Shown here: positions 1 through 8,770 of the stretch, one piece after another
How positions within the stretch are numbered: the stretch's first letter is position 1
Layout: each line of letters opens with the position of its first letter
NCBI GenBank assembly: GCA_965219235.1
Contig: OZ244721.1
Span: forward strand, 2,108,001 to 2,172,000
Direction: 5' to 3'
Source: CBDHCC01 sp965219235
GTDB lineage: Bacteria; Pseudomonadota; Alphaproteobacteria; Sphingomonadales; Sphingomonadaceae
Length of the DNA: 64,000 nt
Program-made: the position numbers and the translations under genes
Notes under the pieces: generated by a model
Databases searched by the model: none
What the model saw: the letters and a program-made list of their open reading frames with translations, nothing else
Told to the model about the DNA's origin: nothing

Positions 1-49
1 TCGTGAGGGTGCCTCGCCTAATTTAGCCTGAAGAAGGAAAGGAGAGACG

Positions 50-1300
50 ATGGGGGACGGGTTGATTTCGGGCAGGTCCATGCGGTCGGGATTGTGGAAA
101 CACGTGCGGCGCCTTGGACGACACGTGGGCGCGCGACCGGATGGCGGGGGTGTGCCCGCGAAATCCGAGCCGCAGCCGATCGTTCAGACCGACGCGGACA
201 CCACCGCGTCCGCGCACGACTGGCGCGATCCGGCCTGCTCGGCGCAGCTTTCGATCGCCCAGCATCTGCGATGGATGATCGACGATTTCGCGGTGTCCGA
301 CGGCGTGATGAGCGTCCGCGGCTGGTTCCTCTCGCCGTTCCACCCGGTCGAGGCGGCCCGTTTCCTCGTCAACGACCGCGATGTCGTGGCACCAGCCGCG
401 ATCCACCCAGGCTCGGACGTGCAGGACCTGCTGCCCGAGCTGCCGAATTCGGCCTTTCGATTTCAGGTCGACCATCCGGCCTCTTCCGACCAGCGGTTCT
501 CGTCCATCAAGTTCCTGCCATCCGGACAGATCGACGGCGCCGTCGTCGAGAGCAGCGCGTGGTATCTGCTCGACCCGCTCCATGAGGACGATCCGCTGCC
601 CGGCGGCGACAACATCTTTCGGGTGATCGCCAACCGCGACGCGTTCTCCTTCCGGATCGGAGGGGCGACGGTGGTCAATCGCATCGATGCGTATCTGGCG
701 CGCGCCCACGGGCGGACCCTGGCCGATTTCGGCCCGATCCTCGATTGGGGTTGCGGCTGCGGCCGGGTGACGCGCTATCTGAAGAAGCGCGGCTGCCGGG
801 ACCTGCACGGCGTCGACGTGGATGCGACCAACATCGAATGGAGCCGAGCCAACCTGGCGGACATCGCCTTCCAGACCGTCGGACTCGAACCGCCTCTGCC
901 CTATCCCGACGGTTTCTTCGAACTGATCATCGGCGTGTCCGTCTTCACCCACTTGCGCGAACCCCAGCAGCACGCCTGGCTGGCCGAATTGGCGCGGGTG
1001 CTGAAGCCCGGGGGGCTCGCCATCGTCACCGTCATGAGCGGCGGACAGATCGCACTCCAACGCGGAGGCGCCGATGCGATCGCCGAACTCGCCCGGAGCG
1101 GCTTCGTGATCACCGACGACAACGACCAGCTCCGTTTCGGCGAAGGCGGCGAGAACTACTACGTCAACACCTATCACTCCGCCGAGTATCTCCATGCCAA
1201 CTGGCAGGCCGACATGACGCTCGTCGACCTGGTGCCGTTCATGGGCGCCAATCAGGACGCGGTCGTCCTGCGTCGAACGCCGGATCCGGTCCGGCTGTAG
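50..1300 (+). CDS. Class I SAM-dependent methyltransferase with N-terminal extension
   Basis: Predicted soluble methyltransferase of 416 residues; the substrate cannot be read from the sequence. The SAM-binding motif I (LDWGCGCGRVTRYL) lies near residue 230, followed by an acidic GVDVD strand end. A PYPDGFFELIIGVSVFTHL segment near residue 285 matches the motif IV region of the Methyltransf_11/25 type. The first 200 residues are basic at the start and do not resemble a known domain to me. AAGGAGAG lies seven bases before the ATG and supports this start. The gene stands alone ahead of a convergent cyclophilin gene. Glycan- or lipid-modifying methyltransferases often have such extra domains, but that is only inference here. 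Confidence 0.8.
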   Translation: MGDGLISGRSMRSGLWKHVRRLGRHVGARPDGGGVPAKSEPQPIVQTDADTTASAHDWRDPACSAQLSIAQHLRWMIDDFAVSDGVMSVRGWFLSPFHPVEAARFLVNDRDVVAPAAIHPGSDVQDLLPELPNSAFRFQVDHPASSDQRFSSIKFLPSGQIDGAVVESSAWYLLDPLHEDDPLPGGDNIFRVIANRDAFSFRIGGATVVNRIDAYLARAHGRTLADFGPILDWGCGCGRVTRYLKKRGCRDLHGVDVDATNIEWSRANLADIAFQTVGLEPPLPYPDGFFELIIGVSVFTHLREPQQHAWLAELARVLKPGGLAIVTVMSGGQIALQRGGADAIAELARSGFVITDDNDQLRFGEGGENYYVNTYHSAEYLHANWQADMTLVDLVPFMGANQDAVVLRRTPDPVRL

Positions 1301-1380
1301 ATTCAGAGAGACGACTGCCCTTGGTGCCGCCGTTTCGGAACTGGAATCGTGTTTTCGTCGATGCGACATCAAGGCGAAGT

Positions 1381-1460
1381 GGGCGAGGGTGACGGCGTAG
1401 AACCCGGTCACCCTCGCCCTTACGGCGCTTCGCGCCTCCCTCTCCCGTCGGGAGAGGGAT
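1381..1460. repeat. Inverted repeats between convergent genes (CTCTCCC family)
   Basis: A 13-bp perfect stem (GGGCGAGGGTGAC with its complement, 1381-1393 and 1407-1419) is followed by a second short palindrome CCTCTCCCGTCGGGAGAGG ending at 1459, against the stop codon of the cyclophilin gene. The same CTCTCCC/GGGAGAGG core recurs in other gaps of this window. It may act as a bidirectional transcription stop for the two convergent genes, but there is no U-tract. Confidence 0.6.
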
Positions 1461-1910
1461 TTATCCCACGTTCGCCTTCACGATATTCCCCGGCTCCCTC
1501 GGCGGTTCGCCCTTGGGCAGGTCGTCGACGTGCTCCATGCCGCTCTCCACCTCGCCCCAGACGGTGTACTGCCCATCCAGGAAGCGCGCGTCGGCGAGGC
1601 AGATGAAGAACTGGCTGTTGGCCGAGTTCGGGTCGCTGGTCCGCGCCATCGAGCAGGTGCCGCGCACGTGCGGTTCCTGCGAGAACTCCGCTGTCAGGTC
1701 CGGCTCGTCGCTGCCCCCGCTCCCCGTGCCGGTCGGATCGCCGCCCTGCGCCATGAAGCCGGGGATGACCCGGTGGAACTTCACCCCGTCGTAGAAGCCG
1801 CTCTTCGCCAGCTCCGTGATCCGCTCGACATGGCCGGGCGCCAGGTCCGGACGCAGCCTGATCACGACGTCGCCGCCGGAGGAGAGCGAGAGGGTCAGCG
1901 TGTCGGCCAT
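1461..1910 (-). CDS. Cyclophilin-type peptidyl-prolyl cis-trans isomerase
   Basis: A 149-residue single-domain cyclophilin that catalyses cis-trans isomerisation of prolyl bonds. No signal peptide is present, so it is probably cytoplasmic, like PpiB. Diagnostic motifs are FHRVIPGFMAQGGDP with the catalytic Arg, SMARTSDPNSANSQFFI, and LDGQYTVWGEV with the Trp of the cyclosporin pocket. The reading frame stays open far upstream, but MADTLTLSLSSGG is the natural start and has AAAAGGA upstream of it. A GGAAC-N17-CGTT motif 38-62 bases upstream of the ATG resembles an EcfG general-stress promoter. Confidence 0.93.
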   Translation of the reverse strand: MADTLTLSLSSGGDVVIRLRPDLAPGHVERITELAKSGFYDGVKFHRVIPGFMAQGGDPTGTGSGGSDEPDLTAEFSQEPHVRGTCSMARTSDPNSANSQFFICLADARFLDGQYTVWGEVESGMEHVDDLPKGEPPREPGNIVKANVG

Positions 1911-1946
1911 GGGCAATGTCGGTCCTTTTGGATGATGAATGCCGTC

Positions 1947-1972
1947 AACGGCCCGCGCACCGGCCGCGTTCC
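1947..1972 (-). promoter_or_regulatory. Candidate EcfG-type (general stress) promoter
   Basis: On the minus strand, GGAAC (1972-1968) and CGTT (1950-1947) are separated by 17 bases. This matches the alphaproteobacterial EcfG consensus GGAAC-N16/17-CGTT. A start near 1940 would give a leader of about 30 bases to the cyclophilin gene. In a 64-kb GC-rich window about one such match is expected by chance on both strands together, so its position upstream of a gene is the main support. Confidence 0.4.
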
Positions 1973-2060
1973 GGAGCGGTCGAGGTGAACGGCGATCCTT
2001 GCCTTGGCGCGCTCCGAACGGCACTAGCGCCGTGACGCAGCGCAGCAGGGAGGCCGGACC

Positions 2061-3473
2061 GTGAGCGACGCACCCACGCTCGATCCCGACGCGCTCTCCG
2101 CCGATCCGGCCGACCGGCTGGACGAGGACGACCGCTTCCCGCTCGCCTTCGTGCGCGACGTGGAGGACGCGGCGGAGGCGGGCGACGACGCGCTGGTCCA
2201 GGCGCTGACCGAGCCGCTCCACCCCGCCGACCTCGCCGACCTGATCGAACTCGTGCCGGAGAACGAACGGCTGGCGGTGGCGGCCGCGCTGGGCGACCGG
2301 CTGACGTCCGACGTGCTGGTCGAGATGAACGACTATGTTCGGGAAGCGCTGCTCTCCGAGCTGCCGGCGGACCAGGTGGCGCTGTTCGCCGCCGACATGG
2401 ACACCGACGACGCGGTGGCCGTGATCGAGGACCTGGACGCCGACGACCAGCGCGCCGTCCTGGACGCCATGCCCGACGCGGAGCGCGCGGCGGTCGAGTC
2501 CGCGCTCCTCTACCCGGAAGAGACCGCCGGCCGGCTGATGCAGCGCGAGGTCGTGGCGGTCCGCGACGGGATGAGCGTGGGCGACGTCATCGACTGGTGC
2601 CGCTCGGGCGCCACGACGGGCGACTTCTGGGAGATCTTCGTGGTCGATCCCGCCCATCGCCCGGTCGGCACCTGCCAGCTCTCCTGGATCCTCACCGCGC
2701 CCCGCGCCACTCCGGTCCGTGACCTGATGAAGCGCGAGCAGACGCTGATCCCCGCGCAGATGGACCAGGAGGAGGTGGCGCTGCGCTTCCAGCGCTATCA
2801 CCTGATCTCGGCCGCCGTGGTGGACGCGAGCGGGCGGCTGATCGGGCAGATCACCGTCGACGACATCGTCCACGTCATTCAGGAGGAGGCGGGCGAGGAC
2901 GTGCTGCTGCTCTCCGGCGCCGGCGAGGGCGACATCAACGAGCCGATCCGCGACAGCTACGTCGCCCGCGTCCGCTGGCTGATCGCGAACATGGGCACCG
3001 CGCTGGTCGGCTCCACCATCATCTGGGCGTTCGGCGGGGCGATCGAGCGGATGGTGGCGCTCGCCGTCCTCATGCCGATCGTGGCGTCGATCGGGGGCAA
3101 CGCCGGCACCCAGACGATGGCGGTGTCGGTGCGCGCCATCTCCTTGAACCAGCTCACCCAATCGAACACCATGCGGATCATCGGGCGCGAACTCCGGGTC
3201 GCGGTGCTGAACGGGGCGACGGTGGCGGTGCTGATCGGGATCGCGGCGGCGGTGTTCTTCGCCAACCCGCTCCTGGGCGGCGTGATCGCGCTGGCGATGG
3301 TGGTGAACATCATCGTGGCCGGGTTCGCCGGCGTGGCGGTGCCGGTGATGCTCGACCGGCTGGACCAGGACCCGGCGGTGGCGAGCTCCATCTTCGTGAC
3401 CATGATCACCGATTCGATCGGGTTTCTGGCGTTCCTGGGCCTGGCGGTGGCGAGCGGGCTGGTTGGGAGGTAG
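2061..3473 (+). CDS. mgtE: Magnesium transporter MgtE
   Basis: Inner-membrane Mg2+ channel of 470 residues, full length for the family. The first ~150 residues form the acidic MgtE_N superhelical domain. A CBS pair follows (about 150-275, including the VRDGMSVGDVIDW and VDASGRLIGQITVDDIV segments). Five transmembrane helices lie from about 295 on and carry the pore motif PIVASIGGNAGTQTMA and the MITDSIGF segment with a conserved Asp. In the family, the N and CBS domains sense cytosolic Mg2+ and close the pore. The start is GTG with GGGAGG eight bases upstream. No leader riboswitch is visible in the 150 bases before it. Confidence 0.95.
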   Translation: MSDAPTLDPDALSADPADRLDEDDRFPLAFVRDVEDAAEAGDDALVQALTEPLHPADLADLIELVPENERLAVAAALGDRLTSDVLVEMNDYVREALLSELPADQVALFAADMDTDDAVAVIEDLDADDQRAVLDAMPDAERAAVESALLYPEETAGRLMQREVVAVRDGMSVGDVIDWCRSGATTGDFWEIFVVDPAHRPVGTCQLSWILTAPRATPVRDLMKREQTLIPAQMDQEEVALRFQRYHLISAAVVDASGRLIGQITVDDIVHVIQEEAGEDVLLLSGAGEGDINEPIRDSYVARVRWLIANMGTALVGSTIIWAFGGAIERMVALAVLMPIVASIGGNAGTQTMAVSVRAISLNQLTQSNTMRIIGRELRVAVLNGATVAVLIGIAAAVFFANPLLGGVIALAMVVNIIVAGFAGVAVPVMLDRLDQDPAVASSIFVTMITDSIGFLAFLGLAVASGLVGR

Positions 3474-3477
3474 GCTT

Positions 3478-3613
3478 ACTCCCCTCCCTGCTTGCAAGGC
3501 GGGGGGTTGGAGGTGGGTGCGACGGCGAAGCCGGAGCTGCGAGGCGTCCGCAGGCCGCAGGCTCGCTGACGCTCGCCACCCACCCCCGGCCCCTCCCTTG
3601 CAGGGAGGGGAGT
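3478..3613. repeat. Family A inverted-repeat element, copy 1
   Basis: The element runs from ACTCCCCTCCCT to AGGGAGGGGAGT, so its ends are perfect inverted repeats. Inside the ends are GGTGGGTGCGACGGCGAAGCC and CGCCACCCACCCCCGGCCCC arms. Six further copies lie in gaps elsewhere in this window. It fills the gap between mgtE and the DUF1489 gene. Confidence 0.85.
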
Positions 3614-3648
3614 GGCAACCCTCGGCTCCCCTCCCCACCTGACCCCCC

Positions 3649-4050
3649 ATGCCGCTGCACATGACCAAGATCGCCTTCGGCTGCGACGAGCTGTCGCAGC
3701 TGGCCGACCGGCTGGACGGGCGCGCGGAGGAGGGGCGGGTCACGATCACCACCCGCTATCGCCCGCGCCGCGCCGACGAGCTGGTCGGCGGATCGCTGTT
3801 CTGGATCGTGAGGCACCGCCTCGCCGCCCGCTCGCCGATCCTGGGCTTCGGCGAAGCGGAGGGGCGCTGCGCCATCACGCTGGGCCACCCACTGATCGCG
3901 GTGCGCTCCGTGCCCAAGCGCGCACACCAGGGCTGGCGCTATCTGGAGGCCGAGACCGCGCCCGCCGACTTGGCAGACGGCGCGGACGACCCCGCCGCCG
4001 CCATGCCCGCCGCGCTGCTGGGAGAGCTGACGCGGCTGGGGCTGGTGTGA
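3649..4050 (+). CDS. DUF1489 family protein
   Basis: A 133-residue protein of the alphaproteobacterial DUF1489 family, whose function is unknown. The hallmarks are RPRRADELVGGSLFWIVRHRLAAR followed by a KRAHQGWRYLEA segment near the C-terminus. There is no signal peptide and no membrane helix. It follows mgtE in the same direction, with a family A repeat between them, and converges on pal. The ATG at 3649 starts MPLHMTKIAFG, which fits the usual MPLH(L/M)xK start of the family; a second ATG lies at 3661. Confidence 0.85.
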   Translation: MPLHMTKIAFGCDELSQLADRLDGRAEEGRVTITTRYRPRRADELVGGSLFWIVRHRLAARSPILGFGEAEGRCAITLGHPLIAVRSVPKRAHQGWRYLEAETAPADLADGADDPAAAMPAALLGELTRLGLV

Positions 4051-4064
4051 GGGGCGGCAATACG

Positions 4065-4199
4065 AGCCCTCTCCCCTTCAGGGGAGAGGGTGGGAAGAGG
4101 GGAGCACGCTGGTGACCGGGTGCTCTGCCTGCCCTCGTGTGCCCCTCTCCCTCGCCGCCGACGCGGCTCTCCCTCTCCCCTGAAGGGGAGAGGGCTTTT
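4065..4199. repeat. CTCTCCCC inverted-repeat element, possible terminator
   Basis: AGCCCTCTCCCCTTCAGGGG begins at 4065 and its mirror CCCCTGAAGGGGAGAGGGCT ends at 4196, followed by TTTT. Each arm is also a hairpin by itself. The right hairpin with its short T run could stop transcription leaving the DUF1489 gene, and the element separates it from the convergent pal gene. Confidence 0.7.
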
Positions 4200-4201
4200 G
4201 A

Positions 4202-4735
4202 TCATTGCGGGATCACCGTCACCGCGCGGCGGTTCTGCGCCCAGGCGCTCTCGTCCGAGCCCAATGCCGCGGGGCGCTCCTTGCCGTAGCTGACGGTGGC
4301 GATGCGCGTCGGCTGGATGCCGGCGGCGACCAGATAGTTTTTGGCCGCGTTGGCGCGCCGCTCGCCCAGCGCGATGTTGTATTCGCGCGTGCCGCGCTCG
4401 TCGGCGTGGCCCTCCAGCGTGACGCGCGCGTTCGGGTACTGGCGCAGCCAGGCGGCCTGGCTGTCGAGCACGGTGCGGTCCTGCGCGTCGATGTCGTACT
4501 GATCGGTGTCGAAGAACACGCGGTCGCTGGTGACCGTCGCGCGGAAGTCGGCGGCGGAGCCGGGCACGGCGGTCCCCTGCACGCCGCCCGGCTCGGTGCC
4601 GGTGTAGCCACCGTCGGCGGGACCCTGGGGCACCTGTTCGCCGGGGCTCGGCAGGTCGGTGGGCGTCTTCTTGGCGCAGGCGCCGAGCGCGAGCGCGGCG
4701 GCGGCGGTCAGCAGGACCGGGTTGAGCTTCGTCAT
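4202..4735 (-). CDS. pal: Peptidoglycan-associated lipoprotein Pal
   Basis: Outer-membrane lipoprotein that binds peptidoglycan and closes the Tol-Pal chain. Residues 1-20 form a lipoprotein signal ending in LALGAC, with Cys20 as the lipidation site. A Pro/Gly-rich linker follows. The OmpA_C domain runs from about residue 70 to the end and includes LEGHADERGTREYNIALGERRA, which holds the peptidoglycan-contacting Asp and Arg. A total of 177 residues is typical. GGAGGAGAG precedes the ATG. It is the last gene of the tol operon seen here, 25 bases after tolB; cpoB/ybgF does not follow. Confidence 0.97.
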   Translation of the reverse strand: MTKLNPVLLTAAAALALGACAKKTPTDLPSPGEQVPQGPADGGYTGTEPGGVQGTAVPGSAADFRATVTSDRVFFDTDQYDIDAQDRTVLDSQAAWLRQYPNARVTLEGHADERGTREYNIALGERRANAAKNYLVAAGIQPTRIATVSYGKERPAALGSDESAWAQNRRAVTVIPQ

Positions 4736-4760
4736 GGTCGTCTCTCCTCCTTTGGAAACA

Positions 4761-6107
4761 TCAGTCGCGCACCGCGCCCCAGGCGGGGTCGGAGCCGTTG
4801 AGCGGCAGGTTCAGCTTGCGCTCGTTCACGCCGGTCAGGTCGACCGACCACAATTCCGCCTCGCCCGAGCCGCGCCTGGTGCGGAAGAACTGGATGACGC
4901 GGCCGTTGGGCGACCATGTGGGCGCCTCGTCCTGCCAGCTGTCGGTGAGCAGCCGCTCGCCCGACCCGTCGGGGCGCAGCACGCCGATGCGGAAGTTGCC
5001 GGACGTGCGGGTGAAGGCGATCAGGTCGCCGCGCGGACTCCATTCGGGTGTGGCATGGCGGCCCGCGCCGAAGCTGATGCGGCGCTGGTTCGATCCGTCG
5101 GCGTCCATGACATAGAGCTGCTGTCCGCCCGAACGGTCGCTCTCGAACACGATGCGGCGGCCGTCGGGCGAGAAGGACCCGCCCACGTCGATGCCGGGCG
5201 CATTGGTCAGCCGGCGATACTGGCCGCCGGTCGCGGGCACGGCGTAGATGTCGGTGTTGCCGTTCACCGCCATCGAGAACAGGACAATGTTGCCGTCGGG
5301 CGAGAAGCGCGGCGCGAAGGTGGTGTAGGGCGTGTCGACCACCACCCGCTGCGCGCCCGAGGCCACGTCCATCACGTAGATGCGCGGGCGGTTGCCGTCG
5401 TAGCTCATATAGGCGATCTTCGACCCGTCGGGCGAGAAGCGCGGATTGAGGACGATGTTCTGGCCGTTGGTCAGGAAGCGGTGGTTGGCCCCGTCCTGGT
5501 CCATGACCGCGATGCGCTTGATCCGGTTCGCCTTTGGCCCGGTCTCGCTGACATAGACGACCTGGCTGTCGAAATACTCGCCCTCGCCGGTCAGGCGGGC
5601 GTACACGCTGTCGGCGCAGCGGTGGGCGGCGCGGCGCCAGTCGCGCGGCTGGACCAGATAGCCGTTGCGCGCCAGCTCCTGCCCCGTCGCCACGTCGTAG
5701 AGATAGCAGCCGACGGTGATCCTGCCGTCGCCGCCCGCGCGCACATAGCCCTGCACCAGCGCCTGCGCGCCGAGCGATCGCCAGCCGGGATACTGGGGCG
5801 CGGTGACCTCGTCCATCGTGATGCGCCGCGTGGTGGCGGGCGAGAACAGGCCGGTGTTGCGCAGGTCCTCGCGCACCACGTCGGCGACCTTGCCGCCCAG
5901 CTCGTCGGTGGCGCCGGCGGGCGTGGGAGCGACGGCCGGGGTCGGCATCGGCGGCACGGCGATGACGAGCGAGGAGAACACACCCTCGCCCAGCGTGATC
6001 TCGATCGGGTCCTCGCCCGCCGGGGGGCCGGGCGGTGGCGCTTGCTCCTGCGCCAGCACGGGCGCGGCGGCGAGCAGCAACGGGGTCAGAAGGGTGGCAA
6101 GTCGCAT
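4761..6107 (-). CDS. tolB: Tol-Pal system beta-propeller protein TolB
   Basis: Periplasmic partner of Pal, 448 residues. The signal peptide MRLATLLTPLLLAAAPVLA is followed by the TolB N-terminal domain (about 30-170) and WD40-like PD40 repeats with recurring RFSPDG/SFSPDGRRIVF motifs (about 190-440), which make the six-bladed propeller. Two in-frame ATGs exist: 6113 overlaps the tolA stop as ATGA, whereas 6107 lies six bases after GAGAGG. I prefer 6107 because of the spacing. The order tolA-tolB-pal is conserved. Confidence 0.96.
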   Translation of the reverse strand: MRLATLLTPLLLAAAPVLAQEQAPPPGPPAGEDPIEITLGEGVFSSLVIAVPPMPTPAVAPTPAGATDELGGKVADVVREDLRNTGLFSPATTRRITMDEVTAPQYPGWRSLGAQALVQGYVRAGGDGRITVGCYLYDVATGQELARNGYLVQPRDWRRAAHRCADSVYARLTGEGEYFDSQVVYVSETGPKANRIKRIAVMDQDGANHRFLTNGQNIVLNPRFSPDGSKIAYMSYDGNRPRIYVMDVASGAQRVVVDTPYTTFAPRFSPDGNIVLFSMAVNGNTDIYAVPATGGQYRRLTNAPGIDVGGSFSPDGRRIVFESDRSGGQQLYVMDADGSNQRRISFGAGRHATPEWSPRGDLIAFTRTSGNFRIGVLRPDGSGERLLTDSWQDEAPTWSPNGRVIQFFRTRRGSGEAELWSVDLTGVNERKLNLPLNGSDPAWGAVRD

Positions 6108-6109
6108 GG

Positions 6110-7038
6110 TCATCCTCTCGACGGATCGAAGGTATAGGTGAAACGGCGCCAGCTGTCGAAATACTCGGCCGGCAGCCCACGAACGGGCGTGCACGACCGG
6201 ACCGCGTTCTGGGCCACGTCCTTCATCCGCTGCTCGTAGATCTTCAGGTCGGCGTCGGTGTTCACCACCGTCACCCCGCTGATGCCCGCCAGCGATCCGT
6301 CTCGGTTGAGCGCGACGGTCATGCGCACCTTGATGTCGCGCGCATCGGGAGAGGGCAGCGTCTGCTTCTGGCAGGGGATGAAGGCGCGGCGGATCGCGCC
6401 GTCGATGCTGGCCTTGGCCGCGCCGGTGGCCTGTCCGCTCACCTTGTCGCTGCCGGCGGCGGACGCGCCCACCCCCTTCAGGAAGTCCTTGCCCAGCTTC
6501 GACGATCCGCGCGGCCCCGCCCTGGCGCCGCTGGCGGCGGGCGCGGGCGGCGCGAGCCGGGGCGACGCCTTGGCGGGCGCGGGTGGCGACGGCCTGGGCG
6601 AGGCCTTCGGAGCGGGGCGAGGGGCGGGCTTCGGCGTGGGTCGGGGTGCCGGCTTGGGCGTGGGCTTCGGAGCCGGGCGCGGTGTGGGAGCGGGCCGGGG
6701 AGCCGGGCGCGGTGTGAGGGCCGGCGCGGGAGTGGGCCGGGGCGTGGGCCTGGGTGTGGGCAGCGGCGGGGAAAGCGGGGGCGGCGGGGTTGGTGGCGAC
6801 GGCGCGCTCTCGCCCGCGTCGGGCTCGCCCGCCACCGGCGCCTCGGGCGCGCGCGACCGCTGGGCCGGCTCCGGCGCGCTGGAGACGGCGGCGACGTCGT
6901 CCACCAGCGACACCTCGACCGGCACGGGCTTCGGCTCGTCGGGCTCCGGCGTGGCGAGGAAGCGCGAGGAGAGCAGGCCGAACAGCACGAGGTGGCCGAC
7001 GACGGCCACCCCGAACCCGATCCGCTCCGCCCGATCCA

Positions 7039-7039
<1 letters not shown>
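6110..7039 (-). CDS. tolA: TolA, energy-transducing envelope protein with proline-rich middle domain
   Basis: A 309-residue inner-membrane-anchored protein that links TolQR to TolB/Pal. A single N-terminal helix (GFGVAVVGHLVLFGLL) forms domain I. Residues of about 75-170 are a PxPxP low-complexity tract built of PRPTP, PAPKP and PAPRP units, where enterobacterial TolA has a long Lys/Ala helix. Domain III (about 205-309) has the TonB/TolA C-terminal fold with paired cysteines (FIPCQKQ and VRSCTPV). The start overlaps the tolR stop by one base. Identity rests on position and on both end domains; the linker is more TonB-like. Confidence 0.92.
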
Positions 7040-7481
<442 letters not shown>

Positions 7482-7482
<1 letters not shown>

Positions 7483-8195
7483 CAGGGCCGCTCGATCTGG
7501 TCCAGCTCACGGCTCAGCGTGGCGTGGAAGCCGTCCGAAAAGCGCGCCAGCCGCGCCTCGAACCGATCGAGCGCGTGGGAGAGGCGGTTGTAGCCGATCA
7601 CCGCCGGAATGGCGGCGAACAGGCCGATGGCGGTCGCGAACAGCGCCTCCGCGATGCCCGGCGCCACCACGGCGAGCGACGAGGAGTTCTCCGCCGCGAT
7701 GGCGGTGAACGCGCGCATGATCCCCCACACCGTGCCGAACAACCCGACGAAGGGCGCCACCGAGCCGACCGTGGCCAGGATGTTGAGCCGCCCCGACAGC
7801 CGGTCGATCTCGCCCGCGCTCGCGGTGTTCATGGCGGCCGCCAGGCGCGAGCGCACCCCCTCCTTGTCCAGCCGCTTGCCGCGCAGCGAGCGCCGCCACT
7901 CGCCCAGTCCCGACTGGAACACGCGCGCGGTCGGCAGGTCGGTCTGGCCGTGCTTCGCCTGGAAGGCGTCCATGTCCTCGGCCGACCAGAATTCGCGCTC
8001 GAACCCGTCGGAGCGGCGGCCGAGCCGGCCGATGGTCATGGAGAAGCCGACGATGATCGCCCAGGTCCAGATCGAGGCGAGCAGCAGGCCGATCATCACC
8101 GCCTTGACCACCCAGTCGGCCTGCAGGAACAGCTTGAGGGGCGAGAGCGACACCGGATCGGCGGCGAGCGCGGCGCTGGCGAGGATGGGCAGCAT
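7482..8195 (-). CDS. tolQ: MotA/TolQ/ExbB family protein TolQ
   Basis: A 237-residue inner-membrane stator of the Tol-Pal machine. Three membrane helices are visible: about 22-45 (AVMIGLLLASIWTWAIIVGF), about 140-165 (VAPFVGLFGTVWGIMRAF) and about 175-200 (GIAEALFATAIGLFAAIPAVIGYN). The conserved GTVWGIM and EAL(F)ATA(I)GL segments identify the family. It follows ybgC by nine bases, in the canonical operon order. Confidence 0.97.
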
Positions 8196-8204
8196 GGGGT
8201 TCCG

Positions 8205-8630
8205 TTACGGCAGAAGGGGTTGAAAGGCGACGATCCGGTCGGCGCTTGGTCGCCCGGCGAGCGACGGGAACGCGGCGGTGATAGGGGAGGTCGGCAGACT
8301 GGCCGCCCGCCGCCTGACTCTCTGGTGAATGGCGATGCGCGCCGGTGTGGCGGCCTCCATCGTGCTGGCCACCCTCGATGCGTCGTCCGGACCCGCGGAC
8401 GCGACGAAGCGAAGGGGCGGTGCGCCGAAGGCACAGGCGTCCTCCCCCGCCTCGGTCGCGGCGCGCTGGTCGATGCCGGCCTCGCGCTCGAGGTGGCGCA
8501 GAGTGTCGGCGGGGTAGACGATGCCCGACAGGTCGGTGTCCTCGGAGCACCCGTGGACCGGGAACGGGTGCGGCCCGTCAAACCGCTCCGGGATGGGCGG
8601 CGGGTCGGTGGCAGGGGGCGCGGCGGACAT
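8205..8630 (-). CDS. ybgC: Divergent YbgC-type acyl-CoA thioesterase (hotdog fold)
   Basis: First gene of the tol operon, 141 residues. YbgC proteins are hotdog-fold thioesterases with the active-site pattern (Y)EDTDxxGIVY. Here SEDTDLSGIVYPADTLRHLEREAG keeps the catalytic Asp and the beginning of the hot-dog helix. The rest is poorly conserved and alanine/arginine-rich, and the usual VxYxxPAR(L)xD core strand is replaced by PLRFVASAGPDDASRV. It may be a fast-diverging or weakened enzyme. Position and motif identify it; activity is uncertain. Confidence 0.75.
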   Translation of the reverse strand: MSAAPPATDPPPIPERFDGPHPFPVHGCSEDTDLSGIVYPADTLRHLEREAGIDQRAATEAGEDACAFGAPPLRFVASAGPDDASRVASTMEAATPARIAIHQRVRRRAASLPTSPITAAFPSLAGRPSADRIVAFQPLLP

Positions 8631-8770
8631 GCGGGTGCTCTAGGGGGCTGGGACCGGGCGGTGAAGGGGGTGGAATCCGCCCTGCGTCCGACTGGGATCG
8701 CGGCGGCGTTGCGCGGCGGACCCGCCCAACGCCCGCCTTCTCGTCCGCGACCGTCCGCATCACTGCAAGG

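Noticed and set aside
2061..2200. Mg2+-sensing riboswitch before mgtE
   Set aside because: Only 150 bases separate mgtE from the divergent cyclophilin gene, and I see no M-box-like helices.
1911..3752. N-terminal extension of the cyclophilin frame back to 3752
   Set aside because: The extension is antisense to mgtE and lacks any domain. The cyclophilin family starts at the ATG at 1910.
4171..4200. Strong bidirectional rho-independent terminator
   Set aside because: Only one side has a short T run (TTTT). I list it as a repeat with possible terminator function.
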